This document shows, one piece after another, positions 44,646 to 54,572 of a stretch of DNA of 64,000 nt. The translations under genes and the position numbers were made by a program. The first letter of the stretch is position 1; each line of letters begins with the position of its first letter. Origin of the DNA: Terriglobia bacterium. GTDB lineage: Bacteria > Acidobacteriota > UBA6911. The notes under the pieces are model-generated. The model saw only the letters and a list, made by a program, of their open reading frames with translations, searched no databases and was not told where the DNA came from. The stretch spans positions 21,385-85,384 of the forward strand of contig JAIQGI010000025.1 in NCBI GenBank assembly GCA_020072565.1, read 5' to 3'.

Positions 44646-44786
44646 AACTCTATGAGCTTCCCCCAGTGACTGTCGCTGCCAATATCGGCATTGTGGAGTC
44701 CGCAGGTAATCCAACCCGGACAGGAATGCAGCCGAGACAACTAGCGGCAGAATTAAAGACCGGCTCAATGCATTCTGATGCAATCC

Positions 44787-44822
44787 TTTCTCTTTCGCGC
44801 AGGAGCCGCATCCGCTTATAAT
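44787..44822 (+). promoter_or_regulatory. Promoter of kinase block 1
   Basis: A perfect TATAAT lies at 44817-44822 in CCGCTTATAATG, 50 bases before the kinase start. The sequence CCTTTC(T/C)CTTTC upstream and ACCACA..GCATC downstream recur at the same spacing before the kinase gene at 48410. The -35 is weak (around TTTC). Conservation between the two copies supports function or recent duplication. Confidence 0.6.
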
Positions 44823-44871
44823 GACCCCACCACAGCGCATCACATCCTGAGCTGCCGTACCGGAGGCGCGT

Positions 44872-47508
44872 ATGCCCGAGATCGGCCAGACCATTTCGCA
44901 TTTTAGGATCGTGGAAAAGCTCGGCAGTGGCGGCATGGGTGTGGTCTACAGAGCCCGCGACACCCACCTGGATCGCTTCGTCGCCATCAAGGTACTGCCT
45001 GCGGAGAAGGTCGCTGACCCGGAACGAAAACGGCGCTTTGTCCAAGAGGCCAAGGCCGCATCGGCCCTCAATCACCCGAACATCGTGCACATCTATGACA
45101 TCGACCAGTCTGATGGGACAGATTTCATCGCCATGGAGTACGTGGAGGGCAAGACGCTCGATCAGCGCATCGGGCACCGGGGCCTGCGCCTCAATGACGC
45201 GCTCAAATATGCAGTCCAGATTGCGGATGCGCTGGCCAAGGCGCACTCTGCCGGCATTGTCCACAGGGATCTGAAACCCGCGAACATCATGGTGAACGAG
45301 GATGGTGTGGTGAAGGTGCTCGATTTCGGCCTGGCGAAGCTCACGGAGCAGATCCAGGCCGATGAGTCCGCATCCACAGCCACCGCTGACGCGGAAGGAA
45401 GAGCGATCACGGAAGAGGGCGTCATCGTCGGGACGGTGGCTTACATGTCGCCGGAGCAGGCCGAGGGCAAGAAGGTCGATGCGCGTTCGGATATCTTCTC
45501 CCTTGGGTCGGTGCTGTATGAAATGGTGACAGGACAGAAGGCGTTCCAGGGCACGAGCAAGATGTCGACGCTTTCGGCGATCCTGCACCAGGAACCGAAG
45601 CCGGTCAGCGGCATCACGCCGGCAATTTCGGGAGATCTTGAAAAGCTGATCAACCGCTGCCTACGTAAAGACCCCGCGAGGCGCTTCCAGCACATGGACG
45701 ACGTAAAAGTCGCCCTGGAAGAACTGAAGGAAGAATCCGACTCCGGCAAGCTGGCTGCTACGGCGCCGCCCGTCAAGCGATACCGTCGCAGGTTTCTGGC
45801 TGCCCTGCTTGCACTGCCGCTTTTGGTCGCGGCGGGCTGGCTGTTCTTGAAGTACGCCGGCCGCAATTCCAAGCCGCCGGCGCTGGTTCAGCTCACTTCC
45901 TACCCAGGCTCCGAGATGTATCCTTGCTTCTCTCCGGACGGCCAGCAGGTTGCTTTTGCCTGGGACGGCGACCAGGAGGACAACTACGACATCTACGTGA
46001 AGCTCGTTGGCGAGACAAATGCACTGCGGCTCACCACGGACCCAGCCCCGGAGGGGTGGCCCGCCTGGTCTCCGGACGGGAAGCGGATCGCCTTCAAGCG
46101 CAGTGAGCCGGGGGCACCCGGAATCTGGTTGGTCTCTCCCTTGGGTGGGGCCGAACAGAAACTGGCGGATGTGCAAACGATGGGACAGATGTCATGGTCG
46201 CCGGATGGGAAATGGCTCGCTGTCACGCGGGGGTTCTCCGCGGAGAATGTTGGCGATGCGCGCGGCATTTTCCTGGTGCCGGTCGACGGTGGTGAGCCAC
46301 GCCGCCTGTCAAACCCGAAGGAACCTGCATTCGACATCCATCCCAGCTTTTCTCCGGATGGGCGGTTGCTGGCCTACGCCTCCTGCGCATCCACATATTC
46401 TTGTGACGTGTTTGTTCAACCGCTCGACTCCAGCTACAATCCGCAGCAAAACCGGCGCCGGATCACCCAGCAAGGCCTCTATATCTCCGGTATTGCCTGG
46501 AGCCGTAACGGCGGGTCCTTGATCTACAGCGGGTCGTTGAGCTGGGGCGTGATTCATCGTCTGTGGCGCGCAGGGAGCAGTGGCGGGCAACAGCCGGAGC
46601 GGCTGGAATTGGCGGCGGGTTTCCAGGCACTGTATCCTTCCGTCGCTCCGGCGGGAGACCGGCTGGCCTTTTATGTAATTACATCGAACTACGACGTCTG
46701 GCGCTACCAGGTCGGCGGAGTTCCGGAACCCTTCCTCAGGTCGTCCCTTCACGATTACAGCCCACAATACTCCCCGGATGGCAGCAGAATCGCCTTTGCC
46801 TCCGGCCGCTCCGGCGACGTGATGGAAATCTGGACCGTCGGCGCCGATGGTTCCCGCCCTGTCCAACTGACGAGAGGGCCTGGGCGCGGTCAAGGCACAC
46901 CGCGGTGGTCTCCCGATGGGCGCCTCATCGCCTTCGATTCCCTAGGGCAGGACGGGATATCGCACATCCATGTAATCGATGCGAATGGAGGGCGGCCGAG
47001 GCGTGTTGGCGCCGGGATGTCCACCGAAGGGGCACCGAGTTGGTCTCGCAATGGCAAGTGGATCTACTTCTACTCCAACCGAACGGGTCGGAAGGAGGTC
47101 TGGCGAGCCTCTCTTGGCGAAGGGGCGGCTCAGCAAGTCACCGAGAACGGTGGAGACGCTGCCTTTGAATCCACGGATGGCAGGACCCTGTTCTACACCA
47201 AAGGCACCGCTTCGCCGCTTTTCGCCAGATCGCTGGATGGTGGTCCGGAACGGCAAGTCCTGGATCACGTCGTCATGCGTGCCTTCGCCGTGTTCGAGGA
47301 TGGAATCTACTACATTGGACGGCCCGGTGCCGGCAAACAGTATCCTATCCAGTTCTACGAGTTCTCTACCGGCGCCAGCCGCCTCCTCACCGAGGTTGAA
47401 GGTCCGCTGCAGCAGGGCCTGAGTGTGAGCCCAGACCGGAAGACTATCCTGTTCAGCAAGAGTGCGACCTCGGGCTCCGACCTGATGTTGGTGGAGAACT
47501 TCCGATGA
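44872..47508 (+). CDS. Membrane Ser/Thr protein kinase with PD40/TolB propeller (kinase A)
   Basis: This 878-residue protein has a PknB-like kinase domain (about 10-275): G-loop LGSGGMGVVYRA, VAIKVL lysine, HRDLKPANIM (about 131), VLDFGLAK (about 149) and VAYMSPEQ. A transmembrane helix (about 309-327, LLALPLLVAAGWLFL) is followed by an extracytoplasmic propeller of PD40 blades (YPCFSPDGQQVAFAW, PAWSPDGKRIAF, MSWSPDGKWLAV, PSFSPDGRLLAY, PQYSPDGSRIAF, PRWSPDGRLIAF and others). The propeller probably senses an envelope signal. GGAGG precedes the ATG. The stop overlaps the start of a decayed kinase gene as ATGA. Confidence 0.93.
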   Translation: MPEIGQTISHFRIVEKLGSGGMGVVYRARDTHLDRFVAIKVLPAEKVADPERKRRFVQEAKAASALNHPNIVHIYDIDQSDGTDFIAMEYVEGKTLDQRIGHRGLRLNDALKYAVQIADALAKAHSAGIVHRDLKPANIMVNEDGVVKVLDFGLAKLTEQIQADESASTATADAEGRAITEEGVIVGTVAYMSPEQAEGKKVDARSDIFSLGSVLYEMVTGQKAFQGTSKMSTLSAILHQEPKPVSGITPAISGDLEKLINRCLRKDPARRFQHMDDVKVALEELKEESDSGKLAATAPPVKRYRRRFLAALLALPLLVAAGWLFLKYAGRNSKPPALVQLTSYPGSEMYPCFSPDGQQVAFAWDGDQEDNYDIYVKLVGETNALRLTTDPAPEGWPAWSPDGKRIAFKRSEPGAPGIWLVSPLGGAEQKLADVQTMGQMSWSPDGKWLAVTRGFSAENVGDARGIFLVPVDGGEPRRLSNPKEPAFDIHPSFSPDGRLLAYASCASTYSCDVFVQPLDSSYNPQQNRRRITQQGLYISGIAWSRNGGSLIYSGSLSWGVIHRLWRAGSSGGQQPERLELAAGFQALYPSVAPAGDRLAFYVITSNYDVWRYQVGGVPEPFLRSSLHDYSPQYSPDGSRIAFASGRSGDVMEIWTVGADGSRPVQLTRGPGRGQGTPRWSPDGRLIAFDSLGQDGISHIHVIDANGGRPRRVGAGMSTEGAPSWSRNGKWIYFYSNRTGRKEVWRASLGEGAAQQVTENGGDAAFESTDGRTLFYTKGTASPLFARSLDGGPERQVLDHVVMRAFAVFEDGIYYIGRPGAGKQYPIQFYEFSTGASRLLTEVEGPLQQGLSVSPDRKTILFSKSATSGSDLMLVENFR

Positions 47509-48041
47509 TTGGCTAGACGGTTTCGCACTACCGAATCACAGAGAAACTCGGCGCAGGAGGCATGGGCGAGGTTTTCCTGGCTCACGACACCTCACTGGAT
47601 CGCAAGGATGCCCTCAAGTTCCTGCCCGACATCTTCGCCGGCGATCCCGAACGACTGGCCCGGTTCGAGCGCGAAGCCAAGCTGCTGGCTTCGCTGAACC
47701 ACCCCAACATCGCGGCGATTTACGGCTTGGAAGAGGCGCAAGGTGGGGGGGAGCCCATCTGGTCGAGGGATGGGAGACAGCTATTCTATCGGCAGGCTAA
47801 TCAGGTTTGGGTCGCCGACATTCGAACGGAAGGGGGTTTTTCTGCCAGCAAGCCGCGCCTGCTGTTCGAGCAGGAGGGATTAAGCTTTGGAAATCCCATC
47901 CGGAGTTGGGATCTGTGGCCCGATGGGCAGGGATTCCTGATGGTGAAGTCCGAGGAGACTAAGCCGCAACCCGCGACAGAAATGATCTTCGTCCAGAACT
48001 GGTTCGAGGAACTCAAGCGCCTCGTCCCGACCGGAAAGTAG
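47505..48041 (+). pseudogene. Decayed kinase-propeller gene: nonsense codon plus large internal deletion (kinase B)
   Basis: The frame starts at ATG 47505, overlapping the upstream stop, but codon 4 is TAG (47514-47516). Beyond it come a kinase N-lobe ([21 protein letters not shown], then [26 protein letters not shown]), which is nearly that of kinase D at 51139. It then jumps, still in frame, to the final propeller blade ([15 protein letters not shown], ending [13 protein letters not shown]). Comparison with kinase D shows about 700 codons lost at the EEAQGG/GGEP junction. No catalytic loop remains, so no kinase activity is possible. Confidence 0.9.
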
Positions 48042-48080
48042 CGGAAGCGATCTGCTCACGGGTCAGCGAATAGCTCACAT

Positions 48081-48110
48081 GAGCCGCTCTTCGGGGCGGC
48101 TCTTGCGTTT
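48081..48110 (+). terminator. Probable intrinsic terminator after kinase block 1
   Basis: GAGCCGC (48081-48087) and GCGGCTC (48096-48102) form a 7-bp GC-rich stem with an 8-base loop, followed by TTGCGTTT. It lies 40 bases after the decayed kinase stop. The T-tract is broken, so strength is uncertain. The rest of 48103-48330 holds no supported gene. Confidence 0.6.
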
Positions 48111-48326
48111 ATGCCCGAGGCCATCCTCCGTGGACAAGACGGGGCAGAGGGGGGCATGCCCCTTGAGGATCCGCTTCCGCCTCCGATCCGCTCAGACCCC
48201 GCTGGGCACCTCCCCGCCGATCACGGCGCCGCCGGGGACGAAATGACATGATGCCCTGTCTTGGCAGGTCGGACCTGGTGGCGGCTACGGCCTTTACGAG
48301 TGCCACGATCATCCTTGCGGCACCCC

Positions 48327-48362
48327 TTTCCCTTTCCTGAAAGAGCCGCCGCCGCTTATAAT
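48327..48362 (+). promoter_or_regulatory. Promoter of kinase block 2
   Basis: TATAAT at 48357-48362 sits in CCGCTTATAATGGCCC, 47 bases before the kinase C start. It is the same layout as before kinase A, including the upstream CCTTTCCCTTTC. The match over about 80 bases indicates that both kinase blocks carry copies of one promoter. Confidence 0.6.
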
Positions 48363-48409
48363 GGCCCTACCACACAGCATCGCACCAGTTTTGCCGAACT
48401 GGAGGCCCC

Positions 48410-51130
48410 ATGCCCGAGGCCGGTCAGACCATTTCGCACTACAGGATCATCGAAAAACTGGGCGGTGGAGGGATGGGTGTCGTCTACAAGGCGGAGGACA
48501 CGAAGCTCAAACGCACCGTCGCCCTGAAGTTCCTGCCCGAGCAGATGTCCAAGGACCGCCATGTCCTTGAGAGGTTCCAGCGCGAAGCCCAGGCAGCGTC
48601 TGCCCTGAACCACCCCAACATCTGCACCATTCACGACATCGACCAGCACGGGGGGCAGAACTTCATTGCCATGGAATTCCTGGAAGGCAAAACGCTGAAG
48701 GAGCGCATGCTCGGCAAGCCGCTTGCTACGGACGAAATACTGGGACTCGCAATCCAGATTGCCGAGGGTCTCGATGCCGCTCACGCCGAAGGGATCGTTC
48801 ACCGCGATATCAAGCCCGCCAATATCTTCGTAACCAAGAGGGGCCATGCCAAGATTCTCGACTTCGGCTTGGCCAAACTCGCACCGGAACGCCACACAGC
48901 GGCGGAAGCGCCATCGGGCACGCCCACTGCCGGGGCCACCGAGGAGATGCTCACCAGCCCGGGCACGGCTGTCGGCACGGTCGCCTACATGTCTCCTGAA
49001 CAGGCACTCGGACAGGAGTTGGATGCCCGAACGGACCTGTTCTCATTCGGCGTCGTGCTTTACGAGATGGCCACGGGTGTGCTGCCCTTCCGGGGTGCGA
49101 CCTCTGCGGCGACCTTCAATGCGATCCTGAACTCAGCGCCGACTGCGCCTGTCCGCATTAATCCTGACCTTCCCAATGAGCTGGAACGCGTCATCAACAA
49201 GGCGCTGGAGAAGGACCGTAACCTTCGCTATCAGCACGCATCCGATGTGCAGGCCGATTTAAAGCGATTGAAGCGCGAGTCCGATTCGGGTAAATCCGCC
49301 AAAACTGCTGAAACAACAGTCCACGCCGAATCGGTCAACGCTTTCGCTCATGTGCAGCCGGGCCGACGGAAGTTCGGCAAGGTGGCGATCGGGGTGGGTT
49401 TCCTCGGGACACTCACGATACTCGCCGCTCTCTTTGCTTTGAACGTCATGGGATTACGTGACTCGATAATGAAGGTTGGCAGGCCTGCCCGATTGTCTAT
49501 TGCGGTACTGCCGTTGAAAAACATGTCGGGGGACTCTGCCCAGGATTACTTCAGTGACGGCATCACCGAGGACATCATCAGCCATCTGGCGTCAATACCA
49601 AACCTGAAGGTAATCTCCCGCACTTCGGTCGAGCAATACAAGAACACAAGAAAGGGTCTGAAAGAGATCGGACGCGAATTGGATGTGGAGACAATTCTCG
49701 AGGGCAGCATCCGCCGCGACGCAAATCGCGTTCGCATTTCGGCGAAGTTGATTGATGCCAGGACAGACGCGAACCTGTGGGCCGGTACCTATGATCGCGA
49801 GCTATCGGACATTTTCGCCGTCCAGAGCGAGGTTGCTACGCAAATCGCAAATGCATTGAGCGCGACACTCCCGACGGCCGCACGAGAGCAAATCGAGAGG
49901 AGGCCAACTGGAAATCTGGAGGCGTATGAACTCTACCTGCGTGGCAACCAATACTATGAAGTGTCGGATATTGAGCCGCGGGTTCGCACGGCCATCCAAT
50001 TATATGAAAAGGCCGTAAGTCTGGATCCTGGTTTTGCACTCGCACAGGCTCGGCTCTCAGAGGCTCATGCAACCTTGTGGTGGTTTTACTGGGACCGAAG
50101 TCAGGAGCGGGTGTCCCAAGCCAAGACCGCAGCGGACAGAGCCATGCAGCTCCAACCGAACTTACCGGAAACACATAGGGCGCTCGGGTTTTTCTACTAT
50201 TGGTGTCGCTTGGATTACGAGCACGCTCTCGAGGAGTTTGCACTGGCTCAGCAGGGTAGACCCGCCGACTACGACACAGTTAAGGGTATTGCCGCTGTTC
50301 AACGGCGTCAAGGCAAGCTGGCTGATGCCCTCGCTACCTTTGAGCGCTCCTTGCAGCTGGATCCGCGGCAATCAACAACTTTGTTTAACGTTGGTGAAAC
50401 GAACCTTTTGCTGCGCATGCCGGCAAAAGCGGATCGGTACTTTGACCAAGCTATCACGCTCGCTCCCGATTACTCTCGCCCATATGCTTATAAGGTTCGC
50501 CTTCGCTTCCGCCTGGAGCCCGACTTGAAGGGCGCTAGAAGCACGCTAAAGGCGGCTGCGGCCGCGGGAGTCGGCCAAAATCCATTCATTGTGCATCAGG
50601 GGATTCTATTGGAAGTTTGTGCGGGCGGTTACGCCGAGGCGCTCAAGATGCTGTCTTCGACTCAGTCCGATTGGTTTGGGGAGCAGTTTTGGTACATGCC
50701 GAAACCGCTGCTTGAGGCTCAGATCTATGATCTCATGGGTCAGCGAGACGTGGCACGCAAGCAGTATGAAATCAGCCGGGACCTTCTTGAACGCAGGATC
50801 CATGAGGACCCGGAAGACCCGCGCTACCATAGCTCGTTAGGTCTCGCGCTGGCTGGTTTGGGAAAAAAGGAAGAAGCGATACGGGAGGGTAAACAGGGTG
50901 TTGAGCTTTTGCCGGTGAGCAAGGAAGCTTATCGAGGCGCCTATCGTGTCGAAGATCTTGCGCGGATTTATGCGGCAGTTGGAGAAAGCGCAGCGGCCAT
51001 GGACCAACTCGATTACCTGATGTCGATCCCGTTCGACCTGGGAGTTGCCGCTCTGAAGCTGGATCCCGCCTGGAATCCCCTGCGCAACCAACCCCGCTTC
51101 CAGGCGCTTGTTCGCAAATACACCCGGTAG
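48410..51130 (+). CDS. Membrane Ser/Thr protein kinase with FlgO-like domain and TPRs (kinase C)
   Basis: This 906-residue protein has a kinase domain (about 10-285) with [29 protein letters not shown] (about 133), ILDFGLAK and VAYMSPEQ. A transmembrane helix (about 325-347) follows. The outside part begins with a FlgO/TolB-N-like domain ([48 protein letters not shown]), known from adenylate-cyclase-like sensors. Tetratricopeptide repeats run to the C terminus ([48 protein letters not shown]). GGAGG precedes the ATG. Kinase D starts 8 bases after its stop. Confidence 0.93.
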   Translation: MPEAGQTISHYRIIEKLGGGGMGVVYKAEDTKLKRTVALKFLPEQMSKDRHVLERFQREAQAASALNHPNICTIHDIDQHGGQNFIAMEFLEGKTLKERMLGKPLATDEILGLAIQIAEGLDAAHAEGIVHRDIKPANIFVTKRGHAKILDFGLAKLAPERHTAAEAPSGTPTAGATEEMLTSPGTAVGTVAYMSPEQALGQELDARTDLFSFGVVLYEMATGVLPFRGATSAATFNAILNSAPTAPVRINPDLPNELERVINKALEKDRNLRYQHASDVQADLKRLKRESDSGKSAKTAETTVHAESVNAFAHVQPGRRKFGKVAIGVGFLGTLTILAALFALNVMGLRDSIMKVGRPARLSIAVLPLKNMSGDSAQDYFSDGITEDIISHLASIPNLKVISRTSVEQYKNTRKGLKEIGRELDVETILEGSIRRDANRVRISAKLIDARTDANLWAGTYDRELSDIFAVQSEVATQIANALSATLPTAAREQIERRPTGNLEAYELYLRGNQYYEVSDIEPRVRTAIQLYEKAVSLDPGFALAQARLSEAHATLWWFYWDRSQERVSQAKTAADRAMQLQPNLPETHRALGFFYYWCRLDYEHALEEFALAQQGRPADYDTVKGIAAVQRRQGKLADALATFERSLQLDPRQSTTLFNVGETNLLLRMPAKADRYFDQAITLAPDYSRPYAYKVRLRFRLEPDLKGARSTLKAAAAAGVGQNPFIVHQGILLEVCAGGYAEALKMLSSTQSDWFGEQFWYMPKPLLEAQIYDLMGQRDVARKQYEISRDLLERRIHEDPEDPRYHSSLGLALAGLGKKEEAIREGKQGVELLPVSKEAYRGAYRVEDLARIYAAVGESAAAMDQLDYLMSIPFDLGVAALKLDPAWNPLRNQPRFQALVRKYTR

Positions 51131-51138
51131 GACACTCG

Positions 51139-53874
51139 ATGATCGGCACAACGCTTTCCCATTACCGCATCACAGAAAAGCTCGGCGCAGGCGGCATGGG
51201 CGAAGTCTACCGCGCCGAGGATACCAATCTTGATCGGCCGGTCGCCATCAAGGTGCTGCCCGATATCTTCAGCGGTGATCCGGAGAGGCTGGCCCGCTTC
51301 GAGCGAGAAGCCAAGCTGCTGGCTTCGCTGAATCATCAAAACATCGCCGCTATTTACGGTCTGGAGGAAGCGGGAGGAAAACGCTTCCTGGTGCTGGAGC
51401 TTGTGGAGGGCGAGACATTGGCGCAGCGGATTGCCAAGGGACCGCTGCCGGTTGAGGAAGCTCTGGAGGTCTGCCGCCAGATTGCCGAAGGTGTGGAGGC
51501 CGCGCATGAAAAGGGGATCATCCATCGTGACCTGAAGCCTGCCAACGTTAAGATCACGCCTGAGGGCAGAGTCAAGGTGTTGGACTTTGGATTGGCGAGG
51601 GCATTTCAGGGAGAAGCGGCAGCGGCAGACGCATCGAAATCACCGACGCTCACGGATCAGATGACCCGACCTGGGGTGATCCTGGGAACAGCAGCCTACA
51701 TGGCCCCTGAGCAGGCCAAAGGCAAAGCAGTGGACAAACGGGCCGACATCTGGGCCTTCGGCTGCGTTCTGTATGAATGCCTGACCGGCAAGAGGGCGTT
51801 TCAGGGTGAGACCATTACCGAGATCGTTGCCTCGATTCTCAAGAGTGATCCCGACTTGGATGCCTTGCCCGCCGATACTCCACCGATGGTTCGATCATTG
51901 CTGCGGCGATGCCTCCAGAAGGATCCGGTCCTCCGCCTCCACGACATTGGCGATGCCCGCATCGAAATTGGAGAGTCCGTCACCTATCCCTCCGAAGCGG
52001 CGCTTGGCCCCCGGCGACTCTCCCCTCTGTGGCTGGCTGTTGGTGCGGCTGTCATGCTTCTCGTCGGCATTCTGCTTGGTTGGTTGCTGACGAAATCTCA
52101 GGCTTACAGGCCTGCCGCCTCGGTGGCCAAAAGCATTATTAAGGTCGAGCAGGGACTTTGGCTGGATGGCTCCCGCACGGAGTATGAAGCACAGCGCCCC
52201 AACCGGACGGCAATGGCAATCTCCGGCGACGGGAGCTTTGTCGTTTACAGCGCAATAGGGGAAAATCCAGACGTCAAGGCAAAACCTCAATTATATCTGA
52301 GGAGAATCGATCAGCTGGAGGCTAAGCCCATCGCCGGGACGGAGGGCGGCATCAATCCATTCCTGTCACCTGATAATCGCTGGGTGGGATATTGGGCGAG
52401 CGGGGCGAGCGGTCAGCTCAAGAAGGTTCCTGTTGAGGGCGGCGTTCCTGCGACTGTGTGTGATGCTCCATCGATTTTCGGGGCAAGCTGGGGGATCGAC
52501 AACAGCATCATATTTGCTTCAGGCTCTGGATCTGGCCTCAAACGGGTGTCGGCTGACGGCGGGACGCCGGAGGATTTGCCTGCTCCCGATCCAAAGCGAG
52601 TGGAGTGGAGCCATCGCCTTCCCTCCTGGTTGCCTAACGGGAAAGCGGTGCTGTTCACAGTCATGCGGGACGGCTATGACGCGCAGCCCCGGATTGCCCT
52701 CATGGATCTCAAAACGCGCCAATGGCGCACGCTTTTCCAGGATGCTGCGGATGCCAGGTATCTTCCTCCGGGATACCTGGTATTCCTGAGACAGGGAATC
52801 CTCATGGCTTCCCGATTTGACGCAGATAGGATGGAGGCGATAGGCCAGCCGTACCCTGTCGTGGCAAACGTCATGCAGGCGCTTGGCGGCCAAAGCGATG
52901 ACTGGCACAGCGGTGCGGGTCAGTTTGCCATTTCTGCGTCAGGATCGGTTGTCTATGCAGCCGGCGGCATGCTGCCGCCACCGGAGAACTCCCTCGTCTG
53001 GGTGGATCAGAAGGGGGGGTCAGAACAGCCCGCAGTTCCGTTCAAGTTTCCATTTTTCGTGCCGCGTCTTTCCCCTGATGATCGGCGCATTGCTTACGCA
53101 ACTCTTGGAAGAGAACGTCAGATCTGGGTGTACGACATCGGTACTGGAACGAACATCAGGCTGACGGGAGAAGGAAGGGCCGGCGACCCGATCTGGGCCC
53201 CGGACGGCAAGCGCATCGCCTTCTACTGGTCGAAATCCCTGTCATCCAACATATTCTGGCAGCCTTACGATCAAAGCTCACTTATGGAACGCCTTACAAC
53301 AAGTACCTACTCTCAGTATCCCAGCTCATGGTCTCACGGCTCAAAAACGATTGCCATGATCGAAGATAATCCCAATACTGGCCTTGACATTGTTTTCTTA
53401 GATACTTCTTCAGGAAAAGTGAGTCCATTCCTGAACTCAAAGTATCGTGAACGCTATCCCGAGTTTTCTCCCAATGGCACCTGGATTGCTTACACTTCCG
53501 ATGATTCGCGGCGCGACGAAATTTACGTCAGGCCAGTTGCCGGTACTGGTGGCAAATGGCCGATCACTAATGACGGCGGCCTCCAGCCTATGTGGGCGAG
53601 AAATGGCAGGCAGATTTTTTATCGACGACAGGATCAGGTATGGGTCGTCGACATCCAGACGGAAGGCGGCTTCGCCATCAGCAACCGGCGGATGCTATTT
53701 GAACGCCCAGGTTACACTGAAGGCGCCTACATCCGTTCCTACGATGTGTCGCTTGACAGCCAGAGATTTCTCGTGGTCAAGAACGGACCAAGTAAACCGA
53801 CACCAGTCACAGAAATGATCCTCGTCCAGAACTGGTTCGAGGAACTCAGGCGCCTCGTCCCCACCGGAAAGTAG
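51139..53874 (+). CDS. Membrane Ser/Thr protein kinase with PD40/TolB propeller (kinase D)
   Basis: This 911-residue protein begins [19 protein letters not shown] and has a complete kinase domain: VAIKVL, HRDLKPANVKI (about 129), VLDFGLAR and AAYMAPEQ. A helix near 295-318 (LWLAVGAAVMLLVGILLGWLL) leads to a propeller with less regular PD40 blades (NPFLSPDNRWVGYW, PRLSPDDRRIAYA, PIWAPDGKRIAFYW, PEFSPNGTWIAYTS). The ending WFEELRRLVPTGK is shared with the decayed kinase B, of which it is the intact paralogue. It is the second gene of the kinase C-D operon. An integrase relic and tRNA-Sec follow. Confidence 0.93.
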   Translation: MIGTTLSHYRITEKLGAGGMGEVYRAEDTNLDRPVAIKVLPDIFSGDPERLARFEREAKLLASLNHQNIAAIYGLEEAGGKRFLVLELVEGETLAQRIAKGPLPVEEALEVCRQIAEGVEAAHEKGIIHRDLKPANVKITPEGRVKVLDFGLARAFQGEAAAADASKSPTLTDQMTRPGVILGTAAYMAPEQAKGKAVDKRADIWAFGCVLYECLTGKRAFQGETITEIVASILKSDPDLDALPADTPPMVRSLLRRCLQKDPVLRLHDIGDARIEIGESVTYPSEAALGPRRLSPLWLAVGAAVMLLVGILLGWLLTKSQAYRPAASVAKSIIKVEQGLWLDGSRTEYEAQRPNRTAMAISGDGSFVVYSAIGENPDVKAKPQLYLRRIDQLEAKPIAGTEGGINPFLSPDNRWVGYWASGASGQLKKVPVEGGVPATVCDAPSIFGASWGIDNSIIFASGSGSGLKRVSADGGTPEDLPAPDPKRVEWSHRLPSWLPNGKAVLFTVMRDGYDAQPRIALMDLKTRQWRTLFQDAADARYLPPGYLVFLRQGILMASRFDADRMEAIGQPYPVVANVMQALGGQSDDWHSGAGQFAISASGSVVYAAGGMLPPPENSLVWVDQKGGSEQPAVPFKFPFFVPRLSPDDRRIAYATLGRERQIWVYDIGTGTNIRLTGEGRAGDPIWAPDGKRIAFYWSKSLSSNIFWQPYDQSSLMERLTTSTYSQYPSSWSHGSKTIAMIEDNPNTGLDIVFLDTSSGKVSPFLNSKYRERYPEFSPNGTWIAYTSDDSRRDEIYVRPVAGTGGKWPITNDGGLQPMWARNGRQIFYRRQDQVWVVDIQTEGGFAISNRRMLFERPGYTEGAYIRSYDVSLDSQRFLVVKNGPSKPTPVTEMILVQNWFEELRRLVPTGK

Positions 53875-53926
53875 CGGATGCGAGCGGCGAGCCGGTTATC
53901 GAAAGGCGCACGGGAGCCGCTTCGGG

Positions 53927-54181
53927 ATGGCCTTCCTTGCCTTCGTGCGCGCCGCGGTCTCGGACAAGATCGCGAGGACGATCTCCGGGCATAAGACCAG
54001 GTCCGTTTTCGACCGCTCCAAAATCGTTGATGAACGGGATCTGAAAGACGCCACGGCCAAGCTGGAACGTCATGTGCGAGTTGGTTCGGGCCCACTTAAG
54101 GCACAAAATCAACAGTTGCAGCCACTGCCTGGAGAAGAGGAAAAAGATGCGTCCAGCGGGGAGAAGCCGGTAATTCATTGA
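53927..54181 (+). pseudogene. Tyrosine-recombinase (integrase) C-terminal remnant
   Basis: The reading FVRAAVSDKIARTISGHKTRSVFDR, then SKIVDERDLKDATAKLERHV, is the C-terminal end of XerC/phage-type integrases, where GHKTRSVFDRYNIV carries the catalytic tyrosine. Here that tyrosine is serine (FDRS) and everything upstream (Arg, Lys, His-x-x-Arg core) is missing. The fragment ends 10 bases before tRNA-Sec, a usual integration target, so an element was probably once integrated here. Confidence 0.75.
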
Positions 54182-54190
54182 AACCAAAGG

Positions 54191-54288
54191 TGGCGGAGGT
54201 GCATGGGAATCGAACCCACCGAACCTACCTTCCGGTAAATCCCACTGGATTTGAAGTCCAGGCCAGCCACCGGGCCAGATTCACCTCC
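54191..54288 (-). tRNA. selC: tRNA-Sec (anticodon TCA)
   Basis: This minus-strand gene is 98 bases with encoded CCA. The acceptor stem GGAGGTG pairs with CACCTCC. The anticodon arm CTGGA-CTTCAAA-TCCAG gives TCA, reading UGA. A long variable arm (GGGATTTACCGGAAGGTAGG region) and a T arm with GTGGGTTCGATTCCCAT follow. Length and long extra arm are those of selenocysteine tRNA. The cell must therefore make selenoproteins; selA, selB and selD are not in this window. Confidence 0.95.
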
Positions 54289-54572
54289 GCATTTGCGGCG
54301 ATTGTAGCAGAAATGTTTCAAGATGGAAACTGAACCACGAAGATCCCATGCAGGCCGGAGATCGCCGTCGATGCCGGAGGCCTGATTCGTGAACCGCCCC
54401 AAGCAGTCGGCGCTTTGCATTGACCTGAGGCCGTGCATTCGGACACAGGTGAACGCGCGCCCATCTACTCCAAGTCCGCGCGCATTCATCCGTGTCCTGC
54501 TCGCCTGGCCTCGTTTCAACCGGCCGAATTGTCAACATCCCCGGGTCGCAGGACGAAACCAGGGGTTTACTT

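Noticed and set aside
48109..48312. Small minus-strand frame between kinase blocks
   Set aside because: Arg/Gly-rich shadow-like composition, no Shine-Dalgarno, no homologue recognised.
53906..53950. GCGCACG...CGTGCGC inverted repeat after kinase D
   Set aside because: 31-base loop and no T-run; too weak to call a terminator.
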